Shown: positions 1 to 9,893, numbered from the stretch's first letter. The stretch: DNA of 64,000 bases from Enteractinococcus coprophilus (GCF_006716305.1 NZ_VFOU01000003.1:434001-498000); one strand, 5' to 3'. The notes: a model not told the origin generated them from the sequence alone. Numbers and translations: made by a program.

Positions 1-1
1 A

Positions 2-184
2 GTAGCTACGGCAACCATGTGCTCTGAAGCGGTCTGGTGGCGTTGTCACCGTCGGATCATCGCCGATTATCTCCTGATCAACGACCACCACGTTGAACAC
101 ATTATGGGGCCCGGCCAGCTCATGAGCGCCAAGCTGAGTGACGGTGCCGTTGCGCAAGATGACGGCACAATCCACTATGCATGA
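2..184 (+). CDS. DUF488 family protein, C-terminal fragment
   Basis: The frame is open from the left window edge and encodes 60 residues before TGA at 182-184. The fragment carries CSEAVWWRCHRRIIADYLL followed by HIMGPGQL, which is the C-terminal signature of DUF488 proteins (a Cys-Glu, then a Cys-His-Arg-Arg segment, then an isoleucine-rich helix). The biochemical role of the family is not established. Its 5' part lies outside the window. The next gene starts 44 nt downstream on the same strand, so co-transcription is possible. Confidence 0.8.
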   Translation, partial: VATATMCSEAVWWRCHRRIIADYLLINDHHVEHIMGPGQLMSAKLSDGAVAQDDGTIHYA

Positions 185-228
185 GGCAAGGACCGCTAGC
201 GTGGAAGGATCACAAGTGAAGGGTGGCC

Positions 229-2748
229 ATGACAACATCTAGTGACACTGACGTCGTGCGCGTGGTGGATGCCAAGCTGCACAACCTCAAAAATGTTTCG
301 GTCGAATTCCCGCGCGGCGCGGTTGTCGCTTTCACCGGGGTCTCAGGTTCTGGAAAATCCTCTTTGGCGTTCGGCACGATTCACGGCGAAGCACAACGCA
401 AATATTTGGAGTCAGTGGCACCCTTTGCGCGGCGCCTCATCGGCTCGGCAGTCGACCCGCAGGTCGAACTCGTCGAGGGTATGCCACCCACGGTTGCACT
501 AGAACAACGCACCTCGGCTGGTGGGGCTCGCTCCGACGTCGGTACCGTCTCGGCGCTATCGAACTCGCTGCGTTTGCTGTTTTCTCGATCCGGTGACCAC
601 CCCGACGACATCCTGGACCGCACACATGGCATTGCCGGTGGCCGCCTGACGGCCGGACATTTTTCGCCCTACACGACCGAGGGCATGTGTCCGGACTGTC
701 AGGGCGTGGGCAAACAATACGAACCGACCGAAGAACTCATGGTGCCGGATCCTAATGTGAGCATCCTGGACGGCGCGATCGCAGCATGGCCCGGGGCGTG
801 GTTAGGTAAAAACTTCCGGGAAATCCTTGAAACACTCGGCGTCGATACTGCTCGTCCCTGGCGAGAGCTGGATCAGGCCACCCGAGATTGGATCCTCTAC
901 ACGGACGAAACGCCAATTATCACGGTCCTCCCGGTTCGAGAGGCCGGTCGAACCCAGGGCCCATATGAGGGCAAATGGGAATCGGTCTCTGGGTATCTGC
1001 GGCGCACTGTTGCTGCGACCCAATCGGATAAGAACCGGGCGCGAGCGCTCGCTTTCTTTACCTCTCGCACGTGCCCAACCTGTCATGGCCACCGTTTGAA
1101 CCCCGCTGCACTGCAGGTCCGCTACTTGGATGCTGCTATCTGGGAGCTGACACAGCTGGATCTCAACGCGCTGCTAGACCTCTTGCAAGGGCGTTATGAC
1201 CACATTACGTCGCTGGATCCACGCAACGACGGCCCAGAAATCGGGGCCGAACGCATCCTGCTGCCAACAACCCTTGCTATCCTGAATGCGGTCACGGAAC
1301 TTGGGCTGGGGCATCTCACGATGGATCGCCCAGCCAATACCCTGTCTACCGGCGAATTACAGCGTCTCCGGCTCGCATCGCAAGTCCATGAGGGACTCTT
1401 CGGTGTGGCCTATGTCTTAGACGAACCCTCTGCGGGACTGCACCCGGCCGAAAAACATACCCTGTCAAAACTCTTTGCGCGCTTTATCGCCGACGGCAAC
1501 TCCGTATTGTTGGTCGAACATGACATGTCGTTGGTGGCTCAGGCTGACTGGATCGTCGACGTCGGGCCCAAGGCCGGGGTTCGCGGTGGTCGGATTGTGT
1601 ATTCGGGACCGACGCACGGGCTGGGCAATGTTGAAGAGTCTGTCACGGCCCGCTTTGTACACCCCGAACCGCTACGGCTCAATGATTCGGCACGTCATGC
1701 CGCCCGGGGTGCGTTGCACCTCACGGGTATTACAGCTCGCAACATCGTGGACCAGGACGTGACCATCCCGTTGGGTCAGCTCACCGCGGTCACCGGCGTG
1801 TCCGGGGCGGGCAAATCGACCTTGGTGACCCACGTTATCGGCGGGTTGGTCCAAGAGGCCGTCTCCACGACCGTCACCGATGAACCGACCGAAGAAGATG
1901 CATCGACTGAAGACGCCATTTCGGTTGCGTCGGTGGAAGGGCTCGAGCAGATTAAACGGCTGGTGCATATCACCCAGCGGCCCATCGGTCGCACGCCGAG
2001 ATCCGTGGTGGCAACATATACCGGACTGTTTGATCGAGTGCGCCGAATCTTTGCCGACACCGACCAAGCCCGACGACGTGACTGGGGCATTGGGAGATTT
2101 TCGTTCAATGTTGCTGAAGGTCGCTGTTCGGAGTGCTCTGGGCTCGGGCAGATTGAAGTGGAACTCATTTTCCTTCCGGGTTCCTATGCGACCTGTCCGG
2201 TGTGTCACGGCCAACGGTTCAACCAAGAAACCCTCGAGGTTTCCTGGCGTGGATACACGGTGGCGGAGATCCTGGCGCTCTCGGTTACCGAAGCCAAGAC
2301 CGTTTTCGACGATGAGCCACAGGTTCTGCGCGCACTCCAGGCGCTTGAAGCCATTGGGCTGGGATATATAACCCTGGGTCAGCGAGCCACCGAACTCTCC
2401 GGTGGCGAAGCTCAACGCGTCAAACTTGCCACCGAACTGCAGCGCAACACCGTGGCTCACACGCTTTACCTCTTGGATGAGCCCTCGACAGGGTTACACC
2501 CTGCCGACGTGAATCTTTTAAACGCGCAATTGCATCGGCTCGTAGACCAGGGACACACGGTCATACTGGCAGAACATCATCAAGCAATGATCGCTACAGC
2601 AGATTACGTCATCGACCTTGGACCGGGCGCAGGCGCAGCTGGCGGCCGGGTGGTCGCTGCCACGACTCCTGCAGGTCTGGCCGAGACTGAAGAGTCGGTC
2701 ACTGGACACTATCTGGCAGCTGAGGCCACGATCACGGTCACGGATTAG
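229..2748 (+). CDS. UvrA-like ABC ATPase (short UvrA paralogue)
   Basis: This 839-residue protein belongs to the UvrA branch of DNA-binding ABC ATPases. Two nucleotide-binding domains are visible. The first has Walker A GVSGSGKSS (about residues 37-45) and signature LSTGELQRLRLA; the second has Walker A GVSGAGKST and signature LSGGEAQRVKLA. Zinc-type pairs CPDC, CPTC, CSEC and CPVC are present. Only about 110 residues separate the first Walker A from the first CPDC. That is too short for the UvrB-binding insertion of canonical UvrA (about 950 residues), so it resembles UvrA2-type proteins linked to drug or damage tolerance rather than the main excision repair subunit. An in-frame GTG lies at 223, but GAAGGG at 218-223 is well spaced for ATG 229. 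Confidence 0.9.
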   Translation: MTTSSDTDVVRVVDAKLHNLKNVSVEFPRGAVVAFTGVSGSGKSSLAFGTIHGEAQRKYLESVAPFARRLIGSAVDPQVELVEGMPPTVALEQRTSAGGARSDVGTVSALSNSLRLLFSRSGDHPDDILDRTHGIAGGRLTAGHFSPYTTEGMCPDCQGVGKQYEPTEELMVPDPNVSILDGAIAAWPGAWLGKNFREILETLGVDTARPWRELDQATRDWILYTDETPIITVLPVREAGRTQGPYEGKWESVSGYLRRTVAATQSDKNRARALAFFTSRTCPTCHGHRLNPAALQVRYLDAAIWELTQLDLNALLDLLQGRYDHITSLDPRNDGPEIGAERILLPTTLAILNAVTELGLGHLTMDRPANTLSTGELQRLRLASQVHEGLFGVAYVLDEPSAGLHPAEKHTLSKLFARFIADGNSVLLVEHDMSLVAQADWIVDVGPKAGVRGGRIVYSGPTHGLGNVEESVTARFVHPEPLRLNDSARHAARGALHLTGITARNIVDQDVTIPLGQLTAVTGVSGAGKSTLVTHVIGGLVQEAVSTTVTDEPTEEDASTEDAISVASVEGLEQIKRLVHITQRPIGRTPRSVVATYTGLFDRVRRIFADTDQARRRDWGIGRFSFNVAEGRCSECSGLGQIEVELIFLPGSYATCPVCHGQRFNQETLEVSWRGYTVAEILALSVTEAKTVFDDEPQVLRALQALEAIGLGYITLGQRATELSGGEAQRVKLATELQRNTVAHTLYLLDEPSTGLHPADVNLLNAQLHRLVDQGHTVILAEHHQAMIATADYVIDLGPGAGAAGGRVVAATTPAGLAETEESVTGHYLAAEATITVTD

Positions 2749-2950
2749 CAATATCACCATTCCGCTGTTAGCGACTCAGAAAAGCATGATGGGCAAAAAA
2801 GCAACAGTTGATCCTCCATTATTTTTTGTGACCAACTTGCGGTGCACCTGTGACGGAGTGGGCAAATTTATCTATGACTTTCAGTTAACTCACCCTGCAA
2901 CCGCCCAATCAACTTTGTGACGCTTTCGATTCACCTAGTGCCCAGCTTCA

Positions 2951-2978
2951 CGAAATCCACGACTTTTTGTGGAATTCG
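2951..2978. promoter_or_regulatory. Inverted repeat upstream of the MHS transporter
   Basis: The arms CGAAATCCAC (2951-2960) and GTGGAATTCG (2969-2978) form an interrupted inverted repeat around an 8-nt spacer. A further half copy, GTGGATTCG, lies at 3011-3019. This is the only clear structure in the 296 nt between the UvrA-like gene and the transporter at 3045. It is a candidate operator; no regulator gene is adjacent. Confidence 0.35.
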
Positions 2979-3044
2979 CAGATTTGCGCGCCACCAAAAA
3001 GAGGAGGAAAGTGGATTCGTTGGAATGAAAGGTGAAACACAGCT

Positions 3045-4556
3045 ATGCGTCCACAGGTCACAAATAGCGCAAGCGGATCGTCTGCCCAGCCGACCCGCAG
3101 TGCACAGGAAATTACACCTAAAGAACGTCGCCGCGTCCTGACGGGAACCCTGGTGGGGACCGTCATCGAATGGTACGACTTCTTCATTTATGCTCTTGCC
3201 GCAAACATCGTGTTTGCGCAACTCTTCTTCGCTCCGGCTGGTGAGGAATTCCAGCGCATTTTCTCGCTGGTCACCATTGGGCTGTCATTCTTATTCCGCC
3301 CGTTGGGTGCCGCCATCGCAGGCCGTCTGGGTGACCGGTTTGGACGCAAACCTCTCCTGGTGGTCACGCTCATCATGATGGGGATTGCAACCACCACGAT
3401 GGGGCTGCTGCCCACCTACGACCAAATCGGCCTGTGGGCACCATTCCTGCTGCTCGCACTCCGTATCCTGCAGGGTATCTCAGCAGGTGGCGAATGGGGC
3501 GGCGCAGTACTTATGTCGGTGGAGTACGCACCGAAAGGTCGCCGCGGATTCTACGGCGCATTCCCACAGATCGGGGTGCCAACCGGCATGCTGCTAGCCT
3601 CCGCAGTGCTGGCAGTCGTGACCTGGATTGCCCCCGGTCAAGCTTTCTACGACTGGGGATGGCGCATCCCTTTCCTCTTGTCACTCGTCCTGGTCATCGT
3701 CGGGCTCTTCGTTCGCTCCGCAGTCGATGAATCACCGGTCTTCAACGAGATCGCTGAACTCAAGAGCAACGATAAAGCAGCTGGCAAAGCTAACGTCAAA
3801 CCACCGAAACTCTTCCCGAAATTCGGCATCATCGTGATGTTCGGCATCCTGCTGATCGCAGGCAACGGTGCCTCCGGTTATATGATCACCGGAGGGTACA
3901 TCCAGGGTGTTGCGACACGTCCAATTGACGACGGCGGTCTGGGCTACGACCAGGTCGGCGTCCAGCTTGCTGTACTCGTAGCCGCTGCCGTGTGGCTCAT
4001 CTCGACCCTGACGTCCGGCTGGTTGGCAGATAAATACGGCCGACGCCGCATCATGGCACTGGGCTGGTTCGTCCAGGCTGCCGGGATCATCCCGCTGTTT
4101 GAATTAGTCAAAAACTTTGGGGTTACCGGCGTACTGATTGGCACATCACTACTGGCGGTTGGTCTTGGTATGACCTACGGGCCACAAGCCGTCTGGTACG
4201 CCGAACTCTTCCCAGCCTCGGTCCGCTATTCGGGTGTCTCTATCTCCTATGCTCTGGGCGCCATCCTGGGGGGCGCGTTCGCTCCAACGATTGCCGAGCT
4301 ACTGCTGAACGGTTTGGGCACAACCTGGGCAATTGTGATCTACCTACTCGCGATGGCCGCTCTGGGTCTTGTCGGTACGGTCATGCTCAAAGAAACCCGC
4401 GATATTCGCATCGACTACCAGTTCGAAGCCAGTGGTGATTGGGATAAATGGAATAACCGCGAACTGCCACTGTCCGAGTGCCTCGTGGCAGACGAGCCAC
4501 ACCAAGCTGCCCCGGCGATGGCTGAAACCGCCTCCGCAGAACCCGCGAAGTCCTAA
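3045..4556 (+). CDS. MFS transporter, metabolite:H+ symporter (MHS) type
   Basis: A 503-residue, 12-helix inner-membrane carrier. The opening VIEWYDFFIYALAA, the loop 2-3 motif GDRFGRKPLLV, the central SAVDESPVF segment after helix 6 and the second-half ADKYGRRR motif are typical of the MHS branch (ProP/ShiA/KgtP/CitA-like symporters of organic acids or osmolytes). The substrate cannot be read from sequence. A weak AAAGGTG lies ahead of ATG 3045; a stronger GAGGAGG at 3001-3007 instead fits a 5-codon GTG leader (3011-3028). Transcription ends at the hairpin at 4568-4622. Confidence 0.88.
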   Translation: MRPQVTNSASGSSAQPTRSAQEITPKERRRVLTGTLVGTVIEWYDFFIYALAANIVFAQLFFAPAGEEFQRIFSLVTIGLSFLFRPLGAAIAGRLGDRFGRKPLLVVTLIMMGIATTTMGLLPTYDQIGLWAPFLLLALRILQGISAGGEWGGAVLMSVEYAPKGRRGFYGAFPQIGVPTGMLLASAVLAVVTWIAPGQAFYDWGWRIPFLLSLVLVIVGLFVRSAVDESPVFNEIAELKSNDKAAGKANVKPPKLFPKFGIIVMFGILLIAGNGASGYMITGGYIQGVATRPIDDGGLGYDQVGVQLAVLVAAAVWLISTLTSGWLADKYGRRRIMALGWFVQAAGIIPLFELVKNFGVTGVLIGTSLLAVGLGMTYGPQAVWYAELFPASVRYSGVSISYALGAILGGAFAPTIAELLLNGLGTTWAIVIYLLAMAALGLVGTVMLKETRDIRIDYQFEASGDWDKWNNRELPLSECLVADEPHQAAPAMAETASAEPAKS

Positions 4557-4567
4557 ACACATAACAA

Positions 4568-4622
4568 CAGCGAACCCTCTCAAAGCCCCCACACAATGGT
4601 GGCTTCTTGAGAGGGTTCGCTG
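4568..4622. terminator. Bidirectional terminator hairpin
   Basis: A 16-bp perfect stem pairs 4568-4583 with 4607-4622. A second short inverted repeat (AGCC...GGCT) extends the stem inside the loop. It lies between two convergent genes, the MHS transporter (+) and the siderophore-interacting protein (-), and can serve both. Confidence 0.8.
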
Positions 4623-4642
4623 CTGCTTCGTCTATTGCAGGT

Positions 4643-5518
4643 CTAGTACTGCAGCCCGGGTTCGGAGTAAATCTGCCCGATCGGCAGTTTCTTTTCTGCC
4701 TGGAAATCATCTTCGGCCCGCCCGTAAGCCCAGTAGGCCGACAGCGACGTGTCGGCACGATCGACGCCGCGCTCATCGTGCAGATAGACGCGCAGAGATT
4801 TCATGATCTCGCGTTCACCGTGCACAAAGGCCTGGACTCGGCCGTCTCGCCAGGCAACGTCTTTGACGGCCTGTTCGATGACGGTGGATTCGGGGGTGAA
4901 GGGTCCACCGCGATGCAGCCAGGTCACTTCGACACCGGCTGGGGCGGTCAGATTCCACTCGTCGTCGGCGGTGGCGACTTCAATGAGCGCGTGCCCCACG
5001 GCGTCGTCGGGCAGAGCAGCCAGGGCTGCACCAATGGCTGGGATGGCCGCCTCGTCACCGGCTAGCAGGTGCCAGTCGGCGGTGGGATCCGGCTGGTATT
5101 TGCCGCCCGGTCCGGAAAATTGCAGTAGGTCGCCGACTTCGGCCTGTTCAGCCCAGGGTCCGGCCAGCCCATCGGCACCGTGAATGACGAAATCCATTTT
5201 CAGGGTCTTGGCGTCGTGATCCACCGAGTGCACGGTGTAGGTGCGGCGCAGGGGCAGCTCATCTTTGGGCAGGGTTTTGCGCAGCTCATCTAAATCAAAT
5301 GGCGGCTTCAGGCCTGATTCAGGGTTCTGGGGCAGCAGAAGTTTGACATATTTATCCACCGCGTCGGAATCCTGGAAGAGCTCGAAATCTTCGCCACCGA
5401 ACGTGATGCGTTTGAACGTTGGGGACAGCTCCTCGACGTCCACAACCTCCATGACCATTTGGCGCGGACGTGGGCGGCGGGGACGAGTGCTCACTTCACG
5501 AGCAGACTGCTGAGTCAA
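4643..5518 (-). CDS. Siderophore-interacting protein (FAD-dependent ferric-siderophore reductase family)
   Basis: This 291-residue protein matches the SIP/ViuB family, cytoplasmic flavoenzymes that release iron from imported ferric siderophores by reduction with NAD(P)H. The N-terminal FAD-binding half contains FKRITFGGEDF and the flavin-contact segment LPLRRTYTV; the C-terminal half has the family's HLLAGDEAAIPAIGAAL segment and ends in the usual SIP tail SAYWAYGRAED. The start is TTG 5518, chosen because AAGGAG sits 5-6 nt upstream. A DtxR/IdeR-like iron box lies directly upstream (5556-5574), so iron-repressed expression is expected. No uptake permease is adjacent. Confidence 0.93.
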   Translation of the reverse strand: MTQQSAREVSTRPRRPRPRQMVMEVVDVEELSPTFKRITFGGEDFELFQDSDAVDKYVKLLLPQNPESGLKPPFDLDELRKTLPKDELPLRRTYTVHSVDHDAKTLKMDFVIHGADGLAGPWAEQAEVGDLLQFSGPGGKYQPDPTADWHLLAGDEAAIPAIGAALAALPDDAVGHALIEVATADDEWNLTAPAGVEVTWLHRGGPFTPESTVIEQAVKDVAWRDGRVQAFVHGEREIMKSLRVYLHDERGVDRADTSLSAYWAYGRAEDDFQAEKKLPIGQIYSEPGLQY

Positions 5519-5555
5519 GAAATCTCCTTGAATTAGAACATAGGGTTGTTACCTA

Positions 5556-5574
5556 ATATATAAGGCTAACCTCA
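5556..5574 (-). promoter_or_regulatory. DtxR/IdeR-type iron box
   Basis: Read on the minus strand the site is TGAGGTTAGCCTTATATAT. The core AGGTTAGCCT matches the actinobacterial DtxR/IdeR consensus (TTAGGTTAGCCTAACCTAA) exactly; the distal half is degenerate. It sits about 40-55 nt upstream of the siderophore-interacting protein start, where repressor binding would block transcription under iron sufficiency. Confidence 0.65.
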
Positions 5575-5730
5575 ATACCAGGCATTGTGAAGCGAAGTCT
5601 CGGCGAGCACAATGGATTCGGCTGCTCCTCATGAAAGAAAAAAATGCTGGACATATCACAGGTCCTATCCTGTGCGACCCCGACGGGTTTACACTGGCAT
5701 CACACCCAGCCCTCAAGGCAAAGGAGCACC

Positions 5731-6036
5731 ATGTCCGACCTGACCCGGGACCAGCTCACCCACCTGGCCCAGCTGGCTCATGTGAATCTTACGGAAGAGG
5801 AATTGGATCGGATGTCAGGAGAGGTGAGCAAGATTCTCGACTCGGTTGCCAAGGTCCAAGAAGTTGATACCAAGCACGTGATGCCAACGTCGCATCCGAT
5901 TGCTTTGACGAATGTATACCGGGACGACGTCGTCGGTCCCGTGTTGAGTCAGCACGAGGCGCTGACCGGTGCGCCCGAGGTCGAGGCGGGGCAGTTCAAG
6001 GTGCCAGCAATTTTGCACGCGGAGGGTGACCGATGA
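5731..6036 (+). CDS. gatC: Asp-tRNA(Asn)/Glu-tRNA(Gln) amidotransferase subunit C
   Basis: A 101-residue GatC, the small structural subunit that clamps GatA and GatB in the amidotransferase making Gln-tRNA(Gln) or Asn-tRNA(Asn) from the mischarged precursor. It shows the family layout: [18 protein letters not shown] near the N-terminus, then [14 protein letters not shown] and a C-terminal FKVPAIL segment. The start is ATG 5731, preceded by AAGGAG. It overlaps gatA by 4 nt (ATGA), so the two are translationally coupled. Confidence 0.96.
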   Translation: MSDLTRDQLTHLAQLAHVNLTEEELDRMSGEVSKILDSVAKVQEVDTKHVMPTSHPIALTNVYRDDVVGPVLSQHEALTGAPEVEAGQFKVPAILHAEGDR

Positions 6037-7577
6037 GCCCGGCAGAGATGATTCGACTGACCGCTTTAGAGATGGCCGAGCACCTGCGGGCCGGGACGTT
6101 TACATCGGTGGAGCTCACGCGCGCGCATTTCGAGCGCATCAATCAGGTTGATGGCACCGCTGATGAGGGCGTCCACGCGTTTTTACATCTCAACCAAGAC
6201 GAAGCGCTGGCCGTGGCAGCCGAGGTCGATGCGATCCGGACGGCCGGTGGCCCCGAGGCGGATGAGCTTCACCCGCTGGCCGGGGTGCCGATTGCGATTA
6301 AAGACAACATTGTCACGATCGGCCAGCCCACGACTGCGGCGTCGAAAATTTTAGAGGGGTGGATGCCACCCTATGATGCCACCGTGGTCCGCACGATCCG
6401 GGCTGCGAAACTGCCGATTCTGGGCAAGACGAACCTGGACGAGTTCGCGATGGGATCCACCACCGAATACTCGGCCTACGGGGTGACGCGTAATCCGTGG
6501 GATCTGAACCGCGCGCCCGGTGGTTCCGGTGGCGGTTCGGCGGCTGCGGTCGGGGCCTTTATGGCACCGCTGGCCTTGGGCAGTGACACGGGCGGTTCGA
6601 TCCGTGAACCGGCTGCATTCACCGGAACGGTCGGCACCAAACCAACGTATGGGTCGGTGTCGCGCTACGGGTTGATTGCCATGGCGTCGTCGTTGGATCA
6701 GATTGGTCCCGTAACTCGTACCACCGCTGATGCTGCCGCACTGCATGAACTGATCGCCGGGCATGATCCGAAGGACTCGACGTCGTTGCACACCCAGTGG
6801 AATACGCTGCTGGAGGCAACCACTGATCAGGACTTGTCCGGGGTCCGCATTGGCGTCCTCGAGGAATTTCAGGGTCCGGGTTTCTCAGCAGAAATCTGGG
6901 AGAAATTCCAGGAAACCCTAGACCTGTTGCGTGACGCCGGTGCCGAGGTCACTACGGTCGACTGCCCACACATCCCCTACGCCTTACACGCGTACTATTT
7001 GATTGTGCCCTCGGAGGTGTCGTCGAACCTCGCGCGCTTTGATGGGATTCGTTATGGCAACCGGGTGGTCCCCGACGGTGGCGGGACCGTGGCCGAGGTC
7101 ATGGCCGCGACCCGCGCCGCCGGTTTCGGTGATGAGGCCAAGCGCCGCATTATGCTGGGGACTTTCGCCCTATCGGCCGGATATGTGGACGCCTACTACG
7201 GAACCGCCCAGCGGGTCCGCACGCTGGTCATCCAAGATCTGAAGCATGCATTTGAGCACGTTGACGTGTTAATTTCCCCGACGACGCCGACGGTGGCCGT
7301 CAAACTGGGCGATCAATTGGAAGAACCGTTGAGTATGTATCTCAACGACGTCGTCACGATTCCGGCGAATCTGGCGGGGATCCCGGCGATTTCGATCCCG
7401 GGTGGCACCGCGGAGCATGACATGCCGGTGGGTCTGCACATTCAAGGCCCGGCGAAATCGGATGCCACCGTGTATCGGGTGGCGTCGGCCATTGAAGCCC
7501 TGATCGAAGCCGAACAGGGCAAGCCGTTTTATGACCGGGCGCCCGAGGTGCCGCAAGTTCAAGGAGCTCGTTCATGA
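6033..7577 (+). CDS. gatA: Asp-tRNA(Asn)/Glu-tRNA(Gln) amidotransferase subunit A
   Basis: A 514-residue amidase-signature enzyme that hydrolyses glutamine and passes ammonia to GatB. The Ser-cisSer-Lys triad motifs are all present: the lysine in [10 protein letters not shown], the cis-serine in [14 protein letters not shown] and the nucleophile region [12 protein letters not shown]. The length is slightly above the usual 480-500. It overlaps gatC upstream and gatB downstream by 4 nt each, the compact order found in many actinobacteria. Confidence 0.97.
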   Translation: MSPAEMIRLTALEMAEHLRAGTFTSVELTRAHFERINQVDGTADEGVHAFLHLNQDEALAVAAEVDAIRTAGGPEADELHPLAGVPIAIKDNIVTIGQPTTAASKILEGWMPPYDATVVRTIRAAKLPILGKTNLDEFAMGSTTEYSAYGVTRNPWDLNRAPGGSGGGSAAAVGAFMAPLALGSDTGGSIREPAAFTGTVGTKPTYGSVSRYGLIAMASSLDQIGPVTRTTADAAALHELIAGHDPKDSTSLHTQWNTLLEATTDQDLSGVRIGVLEEFQGPGFSAEIWEKFQETLDLLRDAGAEVTTVDCPHIPYALHAYYLIVPSEVSSNLARFDGIRYGNRVVPDGGGTVAEVMAATRAAGFGDEAKRRIMLGTFALSAGYVDAYYGTAQRVRTLVIQDLKHAFEHVDVLISPTTPTVAVKLGDQLEEPLSMYLNDVVTIPANLAGIPAISIPGGTAEHDMPVGLHIQGPAKSDATVYRVASAIEALIEAEQGKPFYDRAPEVPQVQGARS

Positions 7578-9079
7578 CCGCAACCACCACGCTGACCTTC
7601 GCCGACGCCGTGGCACACTTCGAACCGGTGTTAGGGTTTGAAATCCACGTGGAGCTCAACACGGCGACCAAGATGTTCTCGCAAGCCCCCAATGCTTTCG
7701 GAGATGAGCCCAATACGAATGTGACCGAGGTGGATTTAGGCATGCCCGGAGTGCTGCCGGTGGTGAATCGCACCGCGGTCGAATCGGCCATCAAGCTCGG
7801 GCTGGCCCTGAACTGCACGATCGCGCCGCGCTCCGAATTTGCGCGTAAGCACTATTTCTATCCGGATCTGCCCAAGAACTTTCAGACCTCACAGTACGAA
7901 CAGGCGATTGCCCACGACGGCTGGGTCGATGTCGAACTCGACGACGGCACAGTCTTCCGGGTGGAGATTGAGCGCGCTCACCTGGAAGAAGACGCCGGCA
8001 AACTGACCCACATGGGCGAATCGGGGCGCATTCACTCGGCCTCGTACGCACTGGTGGACTACAACCGCGCCGGGGTCCCACTCATTGAGGTCGTGTCCAA
8101 ACCGATTTCGGGTGCCGGTGACCGGGCCCCCGAACTCGCGAAAGTCTACGTGCAAACGATTCGCGAAATCGTCCGTGCCTTGGGGATCTCCGATGCTCGC
8201 ATGGAGCGCGGCAATCTGCGTTGCGACGCCAACGTGTCCCTGATGCCCAAGGACGCCACACAGTTTGGGACTCGCACCGAAACCAAAAACGTCAACTCAC
8301 TGCGGGCCATCGGGTATGCGGTGGATTATGAGATCCGCCGCCAAGCCGCCGTCCTGAGCGCGGGCGATCCGGTGGTGCAACAGACTCGCCACTGGCAGGA
8401 AGACACCCGCACGACGACGCCGGGCCGCACCAAATCCGACGCCGATGATTACCGGTATTTTCCCGAACCCGATCTGGTCCCAATTGAAGTGGATCAAGCC
8501 TGGCTCGATCGTCTGGCCGCCCAACTGCCGGAATTGCCTGTGGAGCGTCGTCGGCGACTCAAAACCGAGTGGGGTCTGTCGGATGCGGTCTTCCGGGACA
8601 TGGTCAACGCCGATGCGTTGGATGTGGTCGAACAGACGATTACGGCCGGGGCCTCCCCCGGTGCCGCCAGTAAATGGTGGATGGGTGAAATCGCCCGATT
8701 GGCCCATGCGGCAGATGTCGCAGTTACCGAACTGGGCATCACCCCGCACCACGTCGTTGAGCTCGAAACCCTCACCACGGCCGGTACGATCAATGACCGG
8801 TTGGCTCGTCAAGTGTTGGGACATGTGGCCGACGGCGAGGGCAGCCCAGCCGAAGTGGTCGAGGCGCGTTCGTTGGCGGTGGTCTCCGACGATGCGGCTC
8901 TCACAGCGGCAATCGATACAGCGATTGCCTCAAACCCAGACGTTGTCGCAAAGGTGCAAGCCGGGAAAACCCAGGCGATCGGAGCCCTGATCGGCCCGGT
9001 CATGCAGGCGACCGGTGGCAAGGCCGATGCCGGACGCGTTCGTCAACTCTTAGCCGAAAAGCTCGGGCTGCAAGCCTAG
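7574..9079 (+). CDS. gatB: Asp-tRNA(Asn)/Glu-tRNA(Gln) amidotransferase subunit B
   Basis: A 501-residue GatB, the kinase/transamidase subunit that phosphorylates the misacylated tRNA carboxylate and amidates it. Landmarks are [14 protein letters not shown] at the N-terminus, [37 protein letters not shown], the [16 protein letters not shown] segment and a C-terminal YqeY-like tail ending in [14 protein letters not shown]. It is the last gene of the operon; the next gene begins 49 nt later with its own apparent promoter. Confidence 0.97.
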   Translation: MTATTTLTFADAVAHFEPVLGFEIHVELNTATKMFSQAPNAFGDEPNTNVTEVDLGMPGVLPVVNRTAVESAIKLGLALNCTIAPRSEFARKHYFYPDLPKNFQTSQYEQAIAHDGWVDVELDDGTVFRVEIERAHLEEDAGKLTHMGESGRIHSASYALVDYNRAGVPLIEVVSKPISGAGDRAPELAKVYVQTIREIVRALGISDARMERGNLRCDANVSLMPKDATQFGTRTETKNVNSLRAIGYAVDYEIRRQAAVLSAGDPVVQQTRHWQEDTRTTTPGRTKSDADDYRYFPEPDLVPIEVDQAWLDRLAAQLPELPVERRRRLKTEWGLSDAVFRDMVNADALDVVEQTITAGASPGAASKWWMGEIARLAHAADVAVTELGITPHHVVELETLTTAGTINDRLARQVLGHVADGEGSPAEVVEARSLAVVSDDAALTAAIDTAIASNPDVVAKVQAGKTQAIGALIGPVMQATGGKADAGRVRQLLAEKLGLQA

Positions 9080-9128
9080 CGCCGATCAAGCACAGACAGC
9101 ACCCGCCCCGGATTCGTACACTGACACC

Positions 9129-9893
9129 ATGCGACTTCTTACCCCTGGCAGTACAGTAGATGACCCAATGGACACCTACCTGGCGGTGGACCGCAGTGCC
9201 CCGCGCCACGAGTGCTGGGTCACCGGACACATGGTTGCCGGACTTGATGGTACCGCAGCAATCGGCGGCAAGGTGGGCGCGTTATCCACCGACGTCGACC
9301 AGGACCTCTTCCGGCGCATGCGCCAAATCGCCGACGTCGTGTTAGTCGGCGCCGAAACGGTACGCAAGGAAGGTTACGGGCTCGTTCGGTTATCGGATGA
9401 GGCAATGGCCGCCCGTGAGGCCCTGGGCAAACCGCCTACTCCCCCGGTGGCCATTGTCAGCGGCAGCCTGGATTTGAATTGGCAGCTCAAGCTGTTTCGG
9501 GAAGCACCCGAATATGCCAAAACCATGATCATCACCAGCGAATCGGCCGATCCGGATGCCCTGGCTGAAGCCAAACAACACGCCGAAATCATTTTTGCCG
9601 GCACCACCCGTGTCGAACCCGACGTCGCGCTGCAGGCCTTCGCCCAACGCGGGTACCAGATCGTGCTGTGTGAAGGCGGTCCAACGCTACTCGGCGAGTT
9701 CGTGGCGGCCGATCGGCTTGATGAGTTGTTGTTATCAATTGCCCCGGTCATGGGTGGCGATAATCTCCCGGTTGGCGTAACCCCCGAGGGCGCTGGGATC
9801 GCTCGGTATGAACTCCAACACGTCATGCACGAAGACCACACCCTGTTTTTGCGATACGAGGCCCTTCGAGACGAGGATCCCCACGATGTCTAA
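9129..9893 (+). CDS. RibD C-terminal/dihydrofolate-reductase-like pyrimidine reductase
   Basis: A 254-residue stand-alone RibD C-terminal (bacterial DHFR-like) domain protein. Visible are a modified substrate strand HMVAGLDGTAAIGGK, the cofactor segment ADVVLVGAETVRKEGYG and LCEGGPTLLGEFVAADRLDELLLS near the C-terminus. Such proteins reduce pyrimidine, folate or deazaflavin-like substrates with NADPH; the substrate here is unknown. No Shine-Dalgarno precedes ATG 9129, but TACACT ends 6 nt before it, so the mRNA may be leaderless. It overlaps the next gene by 8 nt. Confidence 0.8.
   Translation: MRLLTPGSTVDDPMDTYLAVDRSAPRHECWVTGHMVAGLDGTAAIGGKVGALSTDVDQDLFRRMRQIADVVLVGAETVRKEGYGLVRLSDEAMAAREALGKPPTPPVAIVSGSLDLNWQLKLFREAPEYAKTMIITSESADPDALAEAKQHAEIIFAGTTRVEPDVALQAFAQRGYQIVLCEGGPTLLGEFVAADRLDELLLSIAPVMGGDNLPVGVTPEGAGIARYELQHVMHEDHTLFLRYEALRDEDPHDV

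Noticed and set aside
1672-2460. 262-codon open frame on the minus strand opposite the UvrA-like gene
   Set aside because: It is antisense to clear UvrA motifs, has no family resemblance and no ribosome site; it follows from codon bias in the true gene.
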